Shown here piece by piece: positions 1-8,400 of a DNA stretch of 64,000 nt (position 1 is its first letter; each line of letters begins with the position of its first letter). Below the pieces are notes generated by a model, which was given only the letters and a program-made list of their open reading frames with translations, did no database searches and was not told the DNA's origin. Where the stretch lies: positions 930,001 to 994,000 of the forward strand of contig CAWIKY010000006.1 of NCBI GenBank assembly GCA_963836905.1, in the 5' to 3' direction. The position numbers and the translations under genes are program-made. Source of the stretch: CAWIKY01 sp963836905 (GTDB taxonomy: Bacteria > Pseudomonadota > Alphaproteobacteria > Caulobacterales > Hyphomonadaceae).

Positions 1-17
1 CCGGAGGTGCTGTAGCT

Positions 18-335
18 ATGGCAGCCAAGATCAAAAAGGGTGACAAGGTCATCGTGATCGCGGGTCGCGACAAGGGTCTCAAGGGCGAGGTCACCAAAGT
101 GGTGCCGACCGAGAACCGCGTGTTCGTGTCCGGTGTGAACATGGTCAAGCGCCATCAGAAGCCGAGCCAGGGCGATCCGGGCGGGATCAAGAGATTTGAA
201 GCCCCGCTTCACATCTCCAATGTCGCCCACACCGATCCTCGCGACGGCAAAGCAACGCGTGTCGGTTTCCGCACCGATGAGCATGGCCGCAAGGTCCGTT
301 TCTCCAAACGTTCGGGAGAGTCGATCGATGCCTGA
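18..335 (+). CDS. rplX: 50S ribosomal protein L24
   Basis: L24 starts assembly of the large subunit by binding the 5' part of 23S rRNA. The 105-residue product is of normal length. It opens with a KOW motif (residues about 7-34, including KGDKVIVIAGRDKG) and has the usual L24 C-terminal part. The ATG follows a good ribosome binding site (GGAGGTG at 3-9). It is the first complete gene of a spc-type operon that begins upstream of the window. Its stop codon overlaps the start of rplE by 8 bases, so the two are probably translationally coupled. Confidence 0.98.
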   Translation: MAAKIKKGDKVIVIAGRDKGLKGEVTKVVPTENRVFVSGVNMVKRHQKPSQGDPGGIKRFEAPLHISNVAHTDPRDGKATRVGFRTDEHGRKVRFSKRSGESIDA

Positions 336-888
336 TACAATGACCTATGAGCCACGGCTCAAGACCGAGTATCGCGAAACCATTCGTGATCAGCTGGTCA
401 AGGAATTCAACTATACCAATCCAATGCAGATCCCGCGGCTTGAAAAAGTCGTTCTGAACATGGGCGTTGGTGAGGCCGTTGCCGACTCGAAGAAAATCCA
501 GACCGCCCTGCGCGATATGGAGAAGATTGCCGGTCAGAAGCCGGTTGCCACCAAGGCGCGCAAGTCGATCGCCGGCTTCAAGCTTCGCGAAGGCATGGAG
601 ATCGGCTGCAAGGTCACGCTTCGGCAGGACCGTATGTACGAGTTCATTGATCGCCTGACGAATGTGGCACTACCACGCGTGAAGGACTTTCGCGGACTGA
701 ATCCGAAGAGCTTCGATGGCAATGGAAACTACGCCATGGGGCTGAAGGAGCACATCGTGTTCCCGGAAATCAATTATGACCAGGTCGATCAGATCTGGGG
801 CATGGATATCATTGTGTGCACTACAGCACGAACGAACGAAGAAGCCCGGGCGTTGCTCGCCGCGTGCAGCTTCCCGTTCCGTAAATAG
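328..888 (+). CDS. rplE: 50S ribosomal protein L5
   Basis: L5 is a 5S rRNA-binding protein of the central protuberance. The 186-residue product carries the family core (IPRLEKVVLNMGVGEA near residue 34, and LPRVKDFRGLNPKSFDGNGN). I start it at ATG 328, giving MPDTMTYEPRLKTEY. The frame is open further upstream, but that sequence is not L5-like and lies inside rplX. The start overlaps the rplX stop, as expected in this operon. Confidence 0.98.
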   Translation: MPDTMTYEPRLKTEYRETIRDQLVKEFNYTNPMQIPRLEKVVLNMGVGEAVADSKKIQTALRDMEKIAGQKPVATKARKSIAGFKLREGMEIGCKVTLRQDRMYEFIDRLTNVALPRVKDFRGLNPKSFDGNGNYAMGLKEHIVFPEINYDQVDQIWGMDIIVCTTARTNEEARALLAACSFPFRK

Positions 889-905
889 GGCGCCCGGAGA
901 ACGAT

Positions 906-1211
906 ATGGCAAAGAAGAGCGCAATAGAGCGTAATGACAAGCGCAAGCGCCTGGTCGAGAAATACGAAGCCAGACGCGAGAAGCTTAAGAAGATTGCTCT
1001 GGACGAGGACCTGTCTCTGGAAGAGCGGTTCGCTGCCCGCCTGAAACTCGCGGATCTGCCGCGCAATTCGGCTCCAAGCCGGGTGCGCAACCGCTGCGAA
1101 GTGACGGGACGTCCGCGAGGATATTACCGCAAGCTCAGAATGTCGCGGATTGCTCTGCGTGAACTGGGCAATCTCGGCAAGGTGCCGGGTCTTGTGAAGT
1201 CGAGCTGGTAA
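906..1211 (+). CDS. rpsN: 30S ribosomal protein S14 (zinc-free form)
   Basis: S14 belongs to the head of the small subunit. The product has 101 residues and the long proteobacterial form, ending in LGNLGKVPGLVKSSW. It has only a single cysteine (CEVTGRPRG), so it lacks the CxxC pairs of the zinc-binding C+ type and should not be a zinc-sparing paralogue. A short 17-base spacer with an AGGG/GGAGA purine stretch separates it from rplE. Confidence 0.98.
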   Translation: MAKKSAIERNDKRKRLVEKYEARREKLKKIALDEDLSLEERFAARLKLADLPRNSAPSRVRNRCEVTGRPRGYYRKLRMSRIALRELGNLGKVPGLVKSSW

Positions 1212-1225
1212 GGGAGGTATAGAAA

Positions 1226-1621
1226 ATGAATCTGTCAGATCCTCTCGGCGATATGCTGACGCGTATCCGCAATGCCCAGATGCGTGGCAAGACGAAGGTG
1301 GAAACACCCGGCTCGACCCTGCGTGTCCGTGTGCTCGAAGTGCTCAAGTCCGAAGGCTATATCCGGGGCTATACCGAAGTCGAAAAAGATGGACACAAGT
1401 CCATCGAGATCGAGCTGAAGTATTTCGACGGGTCGCCGGTCATTTCCGAGATCCGCCGTATATCCAAACCGGGTCGCCGGGTCTATTCGGCCGTCAGCGA
1501 TTTGCCACTGGTTCGTAACGGTCTCGGTATCTCCATCCTCTCCACTCCGAAAGGTGTGATGTCCGACAACGTCGCGCGCACCGAAAACGTCGGCGGAGAG
1601 ATTCTCTGCCGTGTCTTCTAG
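1226..1621 (+). CDS. rpsH: 30S ribosomal protein S8
   Basis: S8 is a primary 16S rRNA binder and, in E. coli, the translational repressor of the spc operon. The 131-residue product shows the family start NLSDPLGDMLTRIRNAQ and the conserved C-terminal stretch STPKGVMSDNVAR. The start is supported by AGGGAGG at 1211-1217. I looked for an S8-binding-like hairpin but cannot define one by eye. Confidence 0.98.
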   Translation: MNLSDPLGDMLTRIRNAQMRGKTKVETPGSTLRVRVLEVLKSEGYIRGYTEVEKDGHKSIEIELKYFDGSPVISEIRRISKPGRRVYSAVSDLPLVRNGLGISILSTPKGVMSDNVARTENVGGEILCRVF

Positions 1622-1637
1622 GTCGAAGGTGAATTAG

Positions 1638-2168
1638 ATGTCACGTATCGGAAAACTGCCCGTCGAAGGTGAAAAGGCAACGCTCTCAATGCAGGGCGAA
1701 GTGCTTCATGCCAAGGGCCCAAAAGGCGAGTTGACGCTCATCGTTCCCGAGGAAGTCGGGGCGGAGATGGACGGCAATTCAGTCACCTTCCGTCCGCGCG
1801 AAGAGACCAAGCGTGCCCGCGCAATGTGGGGCACGATGCGTGCCTGCGCCCAGAACATGGTTCATGGTGTGACCGAAGGGTTCGAGAAGGATCTGGAACT
1901 GGTCGGCGTCGGGTATCGTGCCCAGATGCAGGGCCGTGACCTCAAACTTTCGCTCGGACTGAGCCATGAAGTGGTCTATGCGCCGCCGGAGGGGATCACC
2001 CTGACGCTCGGCAAGCCGACGGAAGTGAAGATCAGCGGTATCGACAAGCAGGTCGTCGGCCAGGTTGCCGCCGAAATCCGTCGGTATCGTCCACCTGAGC
2101 CCTACAAGGGCAAGGGCATTCGTTATGCCGGCGAACAGGTTCGCCGCAAGGAAGGTAAGAAGAAGTAG
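1638..2168 (+). CDS. rplF: 50S ribosomal protein L6
   Basis: L6 lies near the factor-binding site of the large subunit. The 176-residue product has the two repeated alpha/beta domains and the signature PEPYKGKGIRYAGEQVRRKE near the C terminus. It is separated by only 16 bases from rpsH and by 2 bases from rplR, consistent with one transcript. Confidence 0.98.
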   Translation: MSRIGKLPVEGEKATLSMQGEVLHAKGPKGELTLIVPEEVGAEMDGNSVTFRPREETKRARAMWGTMRACAQNMVHGVTEGFEKDLELVGVGYRAQMQGRDLKLSLGLSHEVVYAPPEGITLTLGKPTEVKISGIDKQVVGQVAAEIRRYRPPEPYKGKGIRYAGEQVRRKEGKKK

Positions 2169-2170
2169 CC

Positions 2171-2533
2171 ATGAAGACGCCACGCGAAAAAAACATGCGT
2201 CGCGCCCAGCGGGTCCGCACCAAGCTGCGCAAGCAGGCTAATGGTCGGCCCCGTCTGTCGGTTGCGCGGTCCGGAAAGAACATTTCTGCCCAGGTGATCG
2301 ACGATGCCCGCGGTGAAACGCTGGCCTTCGCCTCGACGCTGGAGAAGTCGTTCCGCGATGCCGAAGGCACCGGTTCGACAGCCAGGGCTGCCGGCGAGAT
2401 CGGCAAACGGATTGCGGAACGCGCCACAAAGGCCGGTATCGATACCGTGGTGTTCGACCGTGGCGGTTACATGTTCCATGGCCGGGTGAAAGCCCTCGCC
2501 GATGCCGCCCGTGAGGGCGGTCTGAAATTCTAG
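2171..2533 (+). CDS. rplR: 50S ribosomal protein L18
   Basis: L18 binds 5S rRNA together with L5. The 120-residue product has a basic N terminus (RRAQRVRTKLRKQ), the core RPRLSVARSGKNISAQVIDD and the typical end DAAREGGLKF. The start codon follows the rplF stop by two bases, and the AGGTAAGAAGAAG end of rplF provides the ribosome binding site. Confidence 0.98.
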   Translation: MKTPREKNMRRAQRVRTKLRKQANGRPRLSVARSGKNISAQVIDDARGETLAFASTLEKSFRDAEGTGSTARAAGEIGKRIAERATKAGIDTVVFDRGGYMFHGRVKALADAAREGGLKF

Positions 2534-2542
2534 GAGAGCTGA

Positions 2543-3199
2543 ATGGCTGATCAGAGACAAGGCGGCGGCTACGGCGGCGGCGGTAGCGGTGGCGGAAACG
2601 ATCGTGGAGATCGTGGCCGTGGTCGTGGCCGGGGCCGTGGTGACCGTGACAATCGCCGCGAAGAAGAGCAGAGCGAGTTCGTCGACCGGCTGGTTGGCAT
2701 CAACCGCGTGGCGAAGGTAGTCAAAGGCGGCAAGAACTTCGGTTTTGCAGCGCTCGTCGTTGTTGGCGACCAGAAGGGCCGTGTCGGCTTCGGTCACGGC
2801 AAGGCGCGCGAAGTGCCTGAGGCCATTCGCAAGGCGACCGAGGAAGCCAAGAAGAAGATGATCCGCGTTGCGCTTCGCGAAGGCCGGACGCTTCATCATG
2901 ACGGACGTGGGCGCCATGGCGCCGGTAAAGTGGTTCTTCGTGCAGCCCCTCCCGGAACGGGCGTTATCGCCGGTGGTCCGATGCGTGCCGTGCTCGATGT
3001 GCTGGGCGTCCAGGACGTGGTGGCCAAGTCGCTCGGGTCTTCCAACCCGTACAACATGGTGCGCGCAACTTTCGATGCGCTGAAGGCACAGACGAGCCCG
3101 CGTTCGGTCGCGTCCAAGCGTGGCCTGAAAGTGCAGGACATTGTCGGCCGCCGCGCCGATGGCGCTTCCGAGGCCGGTATGGCCGAAGCGACGAACTAG
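2543..3199 (+). CDS. rpsE: 30S ribosomal protein S5 with Gly/Arg-rich N-terminal extension
   Basis: S5 takes part in decoding fidelity and mRNA unwinding at the ribosome entrance. The product has 218 residues, longer than the roughly 166 of E. coli. The additional part is a low-complexity Gly/Arg/Asp tail at residues about 7-40, resembling RGG-type RNA-binding tails. The S5 dsRNA-binding-like domain begins at EFVDRLVGINRVAKVVKGG (about residue 45), followed by the C-terminal domain with GTGVIAGGPMRAVLDVLG. Extended S5 tails occur in other alphaproteobacteria, so this is unusual but not an error. Confidence 0.97.
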   Translation: MADQRQGGGYGGGGSGGGNDRGDRGRGRGRGRGDRDNRREEEQSEFVDRLVGINRVAKVVKGGKNFGFAALVVVGDQKGRVGFGHGKAREVPEAIRKATEEAKKKMIRVALREGRTLHHDGRGRHGAGKVVLRAAPPGTGVIAGGPMRAVLDVLGVQDVVAKSLGSSNPYNMVRATFDALKAQTSPRSVASKRGLKVQDIVGRRADGASEAGMAEATN

Positions 3200-3210
3200 G
3201 ACGATACGTG

Positions 3211-3405
3211 ATGGCGAAGCAGACAACTGTTACGATCCGTCAGACCGGTAGCCCGATCCGACGTGACAAGACCCAGCGTGATACGCTGATCGGACTCGGC
3301 CTTAACCGTATAGGCCGGACCCGTGAACTGGAAGATACGCCATCGGTGCGGGGCATGATTGCCAAGGTCGCACACATGGTTGAAGTGGTTGAAAAGCAGG
3401 GCTGA
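3211..3405 (+). CDS. rpmD: 50S ribosomal protein L30
   Basis: L30 is a small large-subunit protein absent from some lineages. The 64-residue product shows the family pattern of QTGSPIRR followed by LIGLGLNRIGRTRELEDT. Two starts are possible: GTG at 3208 and ATG at 3211. I chose ATG because the protein normally starts MAKQTTV or similar, and AGGA at about 3197-3200 is then at a standard distance. It is co-transcribed with rpsE and rplO. Confidence 0.96.
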   Translation: MAKQTTVTIRQTGSPIRRDKTQRDTLIGLGLNRIGRTRELEDTPSVRGMIAKVAHMVEVVEKQG

Positions 3406-3450
3406 GGCCGCCTTTTTTGATGCGGGCCGCGCCCCGGCGAGGACAAGAAC

Positions 3451-3936
3451 ATGAAACTGAATGAACTCTCGGACAATGAAGGCGCCGTAAAGGATCGCAA
3501 GCGCGTCGGTCGCGGCGTCGGTTCCGGCACGGGCAAGACAGCCGGTCGCGGCATGAAGGGCCAGAAGGCGCGCTCCGGCGTGGCCATCAAGGGCTTCGAG
3601 GGTGGCCAGATGCCGATCTACATGCGGCTTCCAAAGCGCGGCTTCACAAAGCCGAATGCGAAGCGTTATGCCTGGATCAACCTTGGACGTATCGGCACCG
3701 CCATCGAAAGCGGTCGTCTCGACGTCAAGAACACGATTACCGAAGAGCTTCTGGTGTCTTCCGGTGTGGTTCGCCGCAGCCGTGACGGCGTGCGGCTGCT
3801 TGCCAAGGGCGATGCACCGAAGAACCTGAAGATCGAAGTGACCGGTGCCTCGAAGGCCGCCATTGAAGCGGTTGAGTCGGCGGGTGGTAGCGTGACTGTG
3901 ACGGCACCTGTTGCTCCGGCTGAAAAACAGGAATAG
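3451..3936 (+). CDS. rplO: 50S ribosomal protein L15
   Basis: L15 is a late-assembly large-subunit protein. The 161-residue product has the Gly/Arg/Lys-rich N-terminal extension (KRVGRGVGSGTGKTAGRGMK) that threads into the ribosome, then a globular C-terminal domain. GGCGAGGACA before the ATG serves as ribosome binding site. The C-terminal 10-15 residues (TAPVAPAEKQE) are a variable tail. Confidence 0.98.
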   Translation: MKLNELSDNEGAVKDRKRVGRGVGSGTGKTAGRGMKGQKARSGVAIKGFEGGQMPIYMRLPKRGFTKPNAKRYAWINLGRIGTAIESGRLDVKNTITEELLVSSGVVRRSRDGVRLLAKGDAPKNLKIEVTGASKAAIEAVESAGGSVTVTAPVAPAEKQE

Positions 3937-3962
3937 TTACCGCTCCTCTTCACATACAAGTT

Positions 3963-3987
3963 CCTGATGCCGATCTTGTGCATCAGG
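3963..3987 (+). other. Hairpin between rplO and secY
   Basis: Two perfect 8-base arms, CCTGATGC (3963-3970) and GCATCAGG (3980-3987), enclose a 9-base loop. No T-run follows, so it is not a classical intrinsic terminator. It ends just before the secY ribosome binding site (AGGGAGG, 3992-3998) and could be a processing or stability element. The function is inferred only. Confidence 0.5.
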
Positions 3988-4003
3988 CAATAGGGAGGCG
4001 CGC

Positions 4004-5337
4004 GTGGCTTCAGCGTCAGAGCAACTCGCCAAGAACATAAATTTCGGGGCATTCGGCAAGGCGAAGGAACTGCAGCAGCGGATCCTTTTCACGCTGGGCG
4101 TGCTGATCGTTTACCGGCTGGGCACCTACCTTCCGATTCCCGGCATCGATCCGGCGGCGTTCGCGCAGCTCTTCGAGAGCCAGAGCGACGGTATTCTGGG
4201 CAACCTCAACATGTTTGCGGGCGGCGCTGTCGAGCGGATGGGCATATTTGCGCTCAACGTGATGCCCTACATCTCCGCGTCGATCATCATGCAGTTGATG
4301 ACGACGGCCTCTCCGACGCTCGAGCGTCTGAAAAAGAGGGCGAGACCGGTCGCCAGCAGATCAACCAGTATACGCGCTACCTGACCGTCTTGTTCGCGGT
4401 GGTGCAGTCCTTCGGCATCGCGCAGGCCCTGCCCATGCTGGACGGCATGGCGAAGTGGTATTTCGTGACGTCGACGGTGATCACGCTCACGGGCGGAACA
4501 CTGTTCCTGATGTGGCTGGGCGAGCAGGTAACCGCGCGCGGTGTCGGTAACGGCGTATCGCTGATCATCTTTGCAGGCATCGTCGCAGAACTTCCCCGGG
4601 CGATCTTCCAGCTCATGTCCGGTGCGCGGATTGGTACGACATCCATTGCGCTTGTGCTTGGCATTCTGGTCATGGCGCTGGCGCTGGTTCTGTTCATCGT
4701 CTTCATCGAACGCTCGCAGCGACGGCTCTTGATCCAGTACCCGAAGCGCCAGCAAGCGAACAACCAAGCGGCGCAGGGACAGACCTCGTTCCTGCCGCTG
4801 AAGCTGAACACTGCCGGTGTCATCCCGCCCATTTTTGCCTCTTCACTGCTTCTGCTTCCTGCAACGGTGGCTAACTTTGCAGCGGGTGCAGAAGGCGCAA
4901 GCGGCTGGCTGGGCACGATTGCGGCTGTGCTCGGGCCGGGACAGCCAGGCTTCATCCTGCTGTATGCGGCACTGATCATCTTCTTCTGTTTCTTCTACAC
5001 ATCCATCGTGTTCAATCCCGTGGATACGGCAGACAACCTTCGCAAGTATGGCGGCTTCCTTCCCGGTATACGTCCGGGCAAACGGACCGCCGAGTATCTC
5101 GATTACGTGCTGACGCGATTGACGTTCGTGGGTGCCGCCTACCTGACCTTTGTCTGTCTCGTTCCCGAGATTTTGCGGATGGAGATTCCCGCGATTCCAT
5201 TCTACCTTGGTGGCACGTCCTTGCTGATCGTCGTGTCAGTGACAATGGATACGGTCACGCAGGTCCAGTCCCATCTGGTGGCTCACCAGTATGAAGGGAT
5301 GATCCGCAAGTCGCGCCTGGGGGGCAAGAAGCGATGA
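4004..5337 (+). CDS. secY: Protein translocase subunit SecY (reading frame broken by a 1-base deletion)
   Basis: SecY is the channel of the Sec translocon in the inner membrane. The start is GTG 4004 behind AGGGAGG. Residues 1-110 (from ASASEQLAKNINFGAFGKAK) are clear SecY up to SPTLERLKK. The frame is then lost near 4335-4337 and resumes in the +2 frame with GRQQINQYTRYLTVLFAVVQ, continuing to the normal C terminus (YEGMIRKSRLGGKKR). Restoring one G (AAAAAGAGGG to AAAAAGGAGGG) gives KKEGETGRQQ and a 444-residue protein, the usual SecY length with ten membrane spans. SecY is essential and no second copy is visible, so a sequence error is far more likely than a real mutation. The stop overlaps adk by 4 bases (ATGA). 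Confidence 0.93.
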
Positions 5338-5942
5338 ACATCATTCTGTTTGGCCCACCGGCCGCAGGAAAAGGGACGCAGGCCAAGCGCCTGGTCGAGG
5401 AAAAGGGCTTCGTGCAACTGTCGACCGGAGACATGCTTCGCGCTGCGCGCAATGCCGGCACGGAGCTGGGCGAACGGGTCTCGGCCATAATGGATGCCGG
5501 AAGCCTGGTCTCCGACCAGATCGTCATCGAGTTGATCGAGGATCGGCTTGACGGAGCCAGGGACGCGCAGGGGTTCATCTTTGATGGTTTCCCACGCACA
5601 ATACCTCAGGCGGACGCGCTGGATGCGGCCCTCGCCAAACGCGGGCAAAAGGTCGATGGTGTGATTCGGCTTCGGGTCGACGAGCAAGCGCTTCTGAACC
5701 GTGTCGCCAAGCGATACGCCGAGGAAAAGCGCGAAGACGACAACCCAGACACCTTCAAGACCCGTATCGATGCCTACAACGCGCAGACGGCGCCGTTGCT
5801 GCCGATATATGCGGAACGCAAGGTCCTGGTCGAAGTCGACGGCATGCAGGACGTCTCCGGCGTAGCCGCGGAAATTGACGCAGCGATGGACCGGTTTGCC
5901 GGAAAGCCGAAGAAGGGTTTCTTCGCCAGGCTTTTCGGCTGA
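5334..5942 (+). CDS. adk: Adenylate kinase (short-LID type)
   Basis: Adenylate kinase interconverts AMP plus ATP and two ADP in the cytoplasm. The 202-residue product has the P-loop GPPAAGKGT at residues 7-15 and the AMP-binding FDGFPRT motif. The region between RVAKRY and NPDTFKTRI is short, so the long zinc-binding LID insertion is missing, as is common in alphaproteobacteria. The C terminus (GKPKKGFFARLFG) is an additional basic-hydrophobic tail. It is translationally coupled to secY by an ATGA overlap. Confidence 0.97.
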   Translation: MNIILFGPPAAGKGTQAKRLVEEKGFVQLSTGDMLRAARNAGTELGERVSAIMDAGSLVSDQIVIELIEDRLDGARDAQGFIFDGFPRTIPQADALDAALAKRGQKVDGVIRLRVDEQALLNRVAKRYAEEKREDDNPDTFKTRIDAYNAQTAPLLPIYAERKVLVEVDGMQDVSGVAAEIDAAMDRFAGKPKKGFFARLFG

Positions 5943-5974
5943 CGCGCAAGTTACGAATTGATGAAAAGAGGGTG

Positions 5975-6002
5975 TTGACCTCTGGGGCGATGGGGCTATA
6001 AC
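5975..6002 (+). promoter_or_regulatory. Probable sigma-70 promoter for the alpha operon (rpsM-rpsK-rpoA-rplQ)
   Basis: A TTGACC box at 5975-5980 and a TATAAC box at 5997-6002 are separated by 16 bases. Both are close to consensus and rare in this GC-rich DNA. They lie in the 157-base gap between adk and rpsM. This suggests that rpsM-rpsK-rpoA-rplQ can be transcribed separately from the spc genes. Confidence 0.6.
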
Positions 6003-6099
6003 ACGGCGCTTCTGCGAGTTTTGAGGCGGGATAGGAATGCGTGCGATTACAGCGCGCATTTTGTCTTTTGCCTTCCACTGGATCTGACGGAGAACACGA

Positions 6100-6468
6100 T
6101 TGGCCCGTATTGCTGGCGTCAACATTCCGACCAATAAGCGCGTTCCCATCGCGCTGAGCTATATTCATGGCATTGGTACGGCTAAGGCGAATGAAATCTG
6201 CGAAAAAATCGGCATTGAGCCGCACCGCCGGGTCCAGGACCTGACAGATGCTGAAGTGATTCAGGTTCGCGAAACCATCGACGCCGACTACATGGTCGAA
6301 GGTGATCTACGCCGCGATGTCGCGATGAACATCAAGCGCCTCATGGACCTGGGTGCTTATCGCGGGCTTCGTCACCGTCGCGGGCTCCCGGTCCGTGGCC
6401 AGCGCACTCACACAAATGCACGGACCCGCAAGGGCCCGGCCAAGCCGATTGCCGGCAAGAAGAAATAG
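6100..6468 (+). CDS. rpsM: 30S ribosomal protein S13
   Basis: S13 forms part of the head and the intersubunit bridges. The 122-residue product reads ARIAGVNIPTNKRVPIALSY and ends in the basic tail PIAGKKK. It has the conserved GLPVRGQRTHTNARTRKGP. The only start compatible with the family N terminus is TTG at 6100, preceded by CGGAGAA at 6088-6094. A TTG start for a highly expressed gene is uncommon and may tune its translation. Confidence 0.97.
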   Translation: MARIAGVNIPTNKRVPIALSYIHGIGTAKANEICEKIGIEPHRRVQDLTDAEVIQVRETIDADYMVEGDLRRDVAMNIKRLMDLGAYRGLRHRRGLPVRGQRTHTNARTRKGPAKPIAGKKK

Positions 6469-6482
6469 CGGAAAGCTGAACA

Positions 6483-6872
6483 ATGGCACGTGATACCACC
6501 CGGCTTCGTCGCAAGGAACGCAAGAACATCAGTTCTGGCGTTGCGCATGTGAATTCGAGCTTCAACAACACCATGGTCACGATCTCCGACTCGCAGGGAA
6601 ACACGATTTCCTGGTCGTCGTCGGGTCATATGGGCTTCAAGGGGTCGCGCAAGTCGACGCCATATGCGGCGCAGATGGCTGGCGAGGACGCCGGACGCAA
6701 AGCCCAGGAACATGGCATGCGGACGCTCGAGGTTAACGTTCGCGGCCCGGGTTCCGGTCGCGAGTTGGCCTTGCGTGCGCTTCAGTCTGTCGGTCTGACG
6801 ATTACGTCGATCCGCGACACCACGCCGATCCCGCACAATGGTTGCCGTCCGCCGAAACGCCGCCGCGTCTAG
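6483..6872 (+). CDS. rpsK: 30S ribosomal protein S11
   Basis: S11 lines the mRNA exit site of the small subunit. The 129-residue product has VNSSFNNTMVTISDSQGNTI and the C-terminal signature DTTPIPHNGCRPPKRRRV. The ATG at 6483 lies 14 bases behind rpsM with an AGCGGAAAG ribosome binding region. Confidence 0.98.
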   Translation: MARDTTRLRRKERKNISSGVAHVNSSFNNTMVTISDSQGNTISWSSSGHMGFKGSRKSTPYAAQMAGEDAGRKAQEHGMRTLEVNVRGPGSGRELALRALQSVGLTITSIRDTTPIPHNGCRPPKRRRV

Positions 6873-6906
6873 ACCGCCTTTTTCTCTTTTATACAAGGAC
6901 GACACG

Positions 6907-7944
6907 ATGCCGGGCTCCAACGCCGCCGTGAATGACAAGAACTGGAAAGAGCTGATCCGCCCGAACCGTCCAACGGTCGAGCACGGCTTTGACAAGGCAC
7001 GCAAGGCGACTCTCGTCGTAGAGCCGCTTGAGCGTGGCTATGGAACGACGCTAGGCAATTCGCTTCGCCGTGTGCTTCTGTCGTCACTCCAGGGTGCCGC
7101 CATTACCGGCGTCCAGATCGATAACGTCGTTCACGAGTTCTCCTCGATTTCCGGTGTGCGTGAAGATGTCACCACCATCGTGCTGAACCTGAAACAGGTC
7201 GCCATCAAGATGGTGTCCGAAGCGCCCAAGCGCATGATGCTTCAGGCTACCGGCCCCGGTGTCGTGAAAGCCAAGCAGATCGAGCTTCCGGGCGATGTCC
7301 AGATCCTCAACCCCGATCACGTGATCTGCACGCTCGATGAGGGCGCCGAGCTTCGCATGGAATTTACCGTTGCGACCGGCAAGGGCTATGTTCCTGCTGA
7401 CCGTAACCGCAGCGAAGACTCCCCGATCGGCTTTATTCCGATCGATGCGATCTACTCGCCGGTCACACGGGTAGGTTTCCGCGTTGAAGACACCCGCGAA
7501 GGTCAGGTGCTCGACTATGACAAGCTGATGCTTGACGTCGAAACCGATGGATCGATCAGCCCTGAAGATGCGGTGGCCTATGCTGCCCGCATCCTGCAGG
7601 ATCAGCTGCGCCTGTTCATCACCTTTGATGAGCCAACCGACAAGATCGAGCACGATGACGAGCCGGATCTCGGTTTCAACCCCGTCCTTCTCAAGAAGGT
7701 CGACGAGCTGGAACTGTCCGTGCGTTCGGCAAACTGCCTGAAGAACGACAATATCGTTTACATTGGCGATCTGATCCAGAAATCCGAGGCTGAAATGCTG
7801 CGGACACCGAACTTTGGCAGAAAGTCCCTGAATGAAATCAAGGAAGTTCTCGCCGGCATGGGATTGCACCTTGGAATGGACGTGCCAAGCTGGCCGCCAG
7901 AGGATATAGAAAGCCTCGCCAAGAAACACGACGACACCATCTAG
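6907..7944 (+). CDS. rpoA: DNA-directed RNA polymerase subunit alpha
   Basis: The alpha subunit nucleates RNA polymerase assembly, and its C-terminal domain contacts UP elements and activators. I start at ATG 6907 (MPGSNAAVNDKNW). Upstream codons in this frame lie inside rpsK. The 345-residue protein has the N-terminal dimerisation domain (residues about 20-235, with TTLGNSLRRVLLSSLQGAAI), a linker, and the alphaCTD helix-hairpin-helix region (SVRSANCLKNDNIVYIGDL, FGRKSLNEIKEVL). An AAGGACGACACG ribosome binding region precedes it. Confidence 0.98.
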   Translation: MPGSNAAVNDKNWKELIRPNRPTVEHGFDKARKATLVVEPLERGYGTTLGNSLRRVLLSSLQGAAITGVQIDNVVHEFSSISGVREDVTTIVLNLKQVAIKMVSEAPKRMMLQATGPGVVKAKQIELPGDVQILNPDHVICTLDEGAELRMEFTVATGKGYVPADRNRSEDSPIGFIPIDAIYSPVTRVGFRVEDTREGQVLDYDKLMLDVETDGSISPEDAVAYAARILQDQLRLFITFDEPTDKIEHDDEPDLGFNPVLLKKVDELELSVRSANCLKNDNIVYIGDLIQKSEAEMLRTPNFGRKSLNEIKEVLAGMGLHLGMDVPSWPPEDIESLAKKHDDTI

Positions 7945-7974
7945 AAGCGGCATTCAGCCGGAGGAATTAAAGTC

Positions 7975-8397
7975 ATGCGTCACGGTATCGCTCACCGCAA
8001 ACTCAATCGCACGTCCGAGCACCGGACGGCGATGTTTGCGAACATGGCCTCGTCTCTGATCGAGCACGAGCAGATCGTGACGACCTTGCCAAAGGCGAAG
8101 GAACTGCGTCCGATTGTGGAAAAGCTGGTTTCGCTTGGCAAGAAGGGTGATCTCGCGTCACGCCGCCGGGCCATTTCACGTATCCGGAACAAGGATATGG
8201 CGAAGAAACTCTTCGACGTTCTCGCACCTCGCTATGAAGAGCGTAACGGCGGATACGTCCGGATCATGAAGGCCGGTTTCCGCTATGGCGACAACGCGCC
8301 CATGGCTGTGATCGAGTTCGTCGACCGTGATGAGGATGCCAAAGGCAAGGCTGACCGTGAACGCGTCGAAGCCGAGCTGGAAGCAGCCGACGCCTAG
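7975..8397 (+). CDS. rplQ: 50S ribosomal protein L17
   Basis: L17 is a large-subunit protein near the exit tunnel. The 140-residue product begins MRHGIAHRKLNRTSEHRTA, the family hallmark, and has GYVRIMKAGFRYGDNAPMAV in the C-terminal half. The ribosome binding site is CGGAGGAA at about 7959-7966. It is the last gene of the ribosomal cluster. A protease gene starts three bases after its stop. Confidence 0.98.
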   Translation: MRHGIAHRKLNRTSEHRTAMFANMASSLIEHEQIVTTLPKAKELRPIVEKLVSLGKKGDLASRRRAISRIRNKDMAKKLFDVLAPRYEERNGGYVRIMKAGFRYGDNAPMAVIEFVDRDEDAKGKADRERVEAELEAADA

Positions 8398-8400
8398 ACC

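Noticed and set aside
2123..3226. Long open frame of 367 codons on the minus strand opposite rplR and rpsE
   Set aside because: It is antisense to well-supported ribosomal genes and has the His/Arg/Thr-rich composition of a shadow frame.
4330..4340. Programmed frameshifting as explanation of the secY, bioB or map breaks
   Set aside because: No slippery heptamer with a downstream structure is evident, the shifts go in different directions, and these families are not known for programmed frameshifts. Sequence error is simpler.
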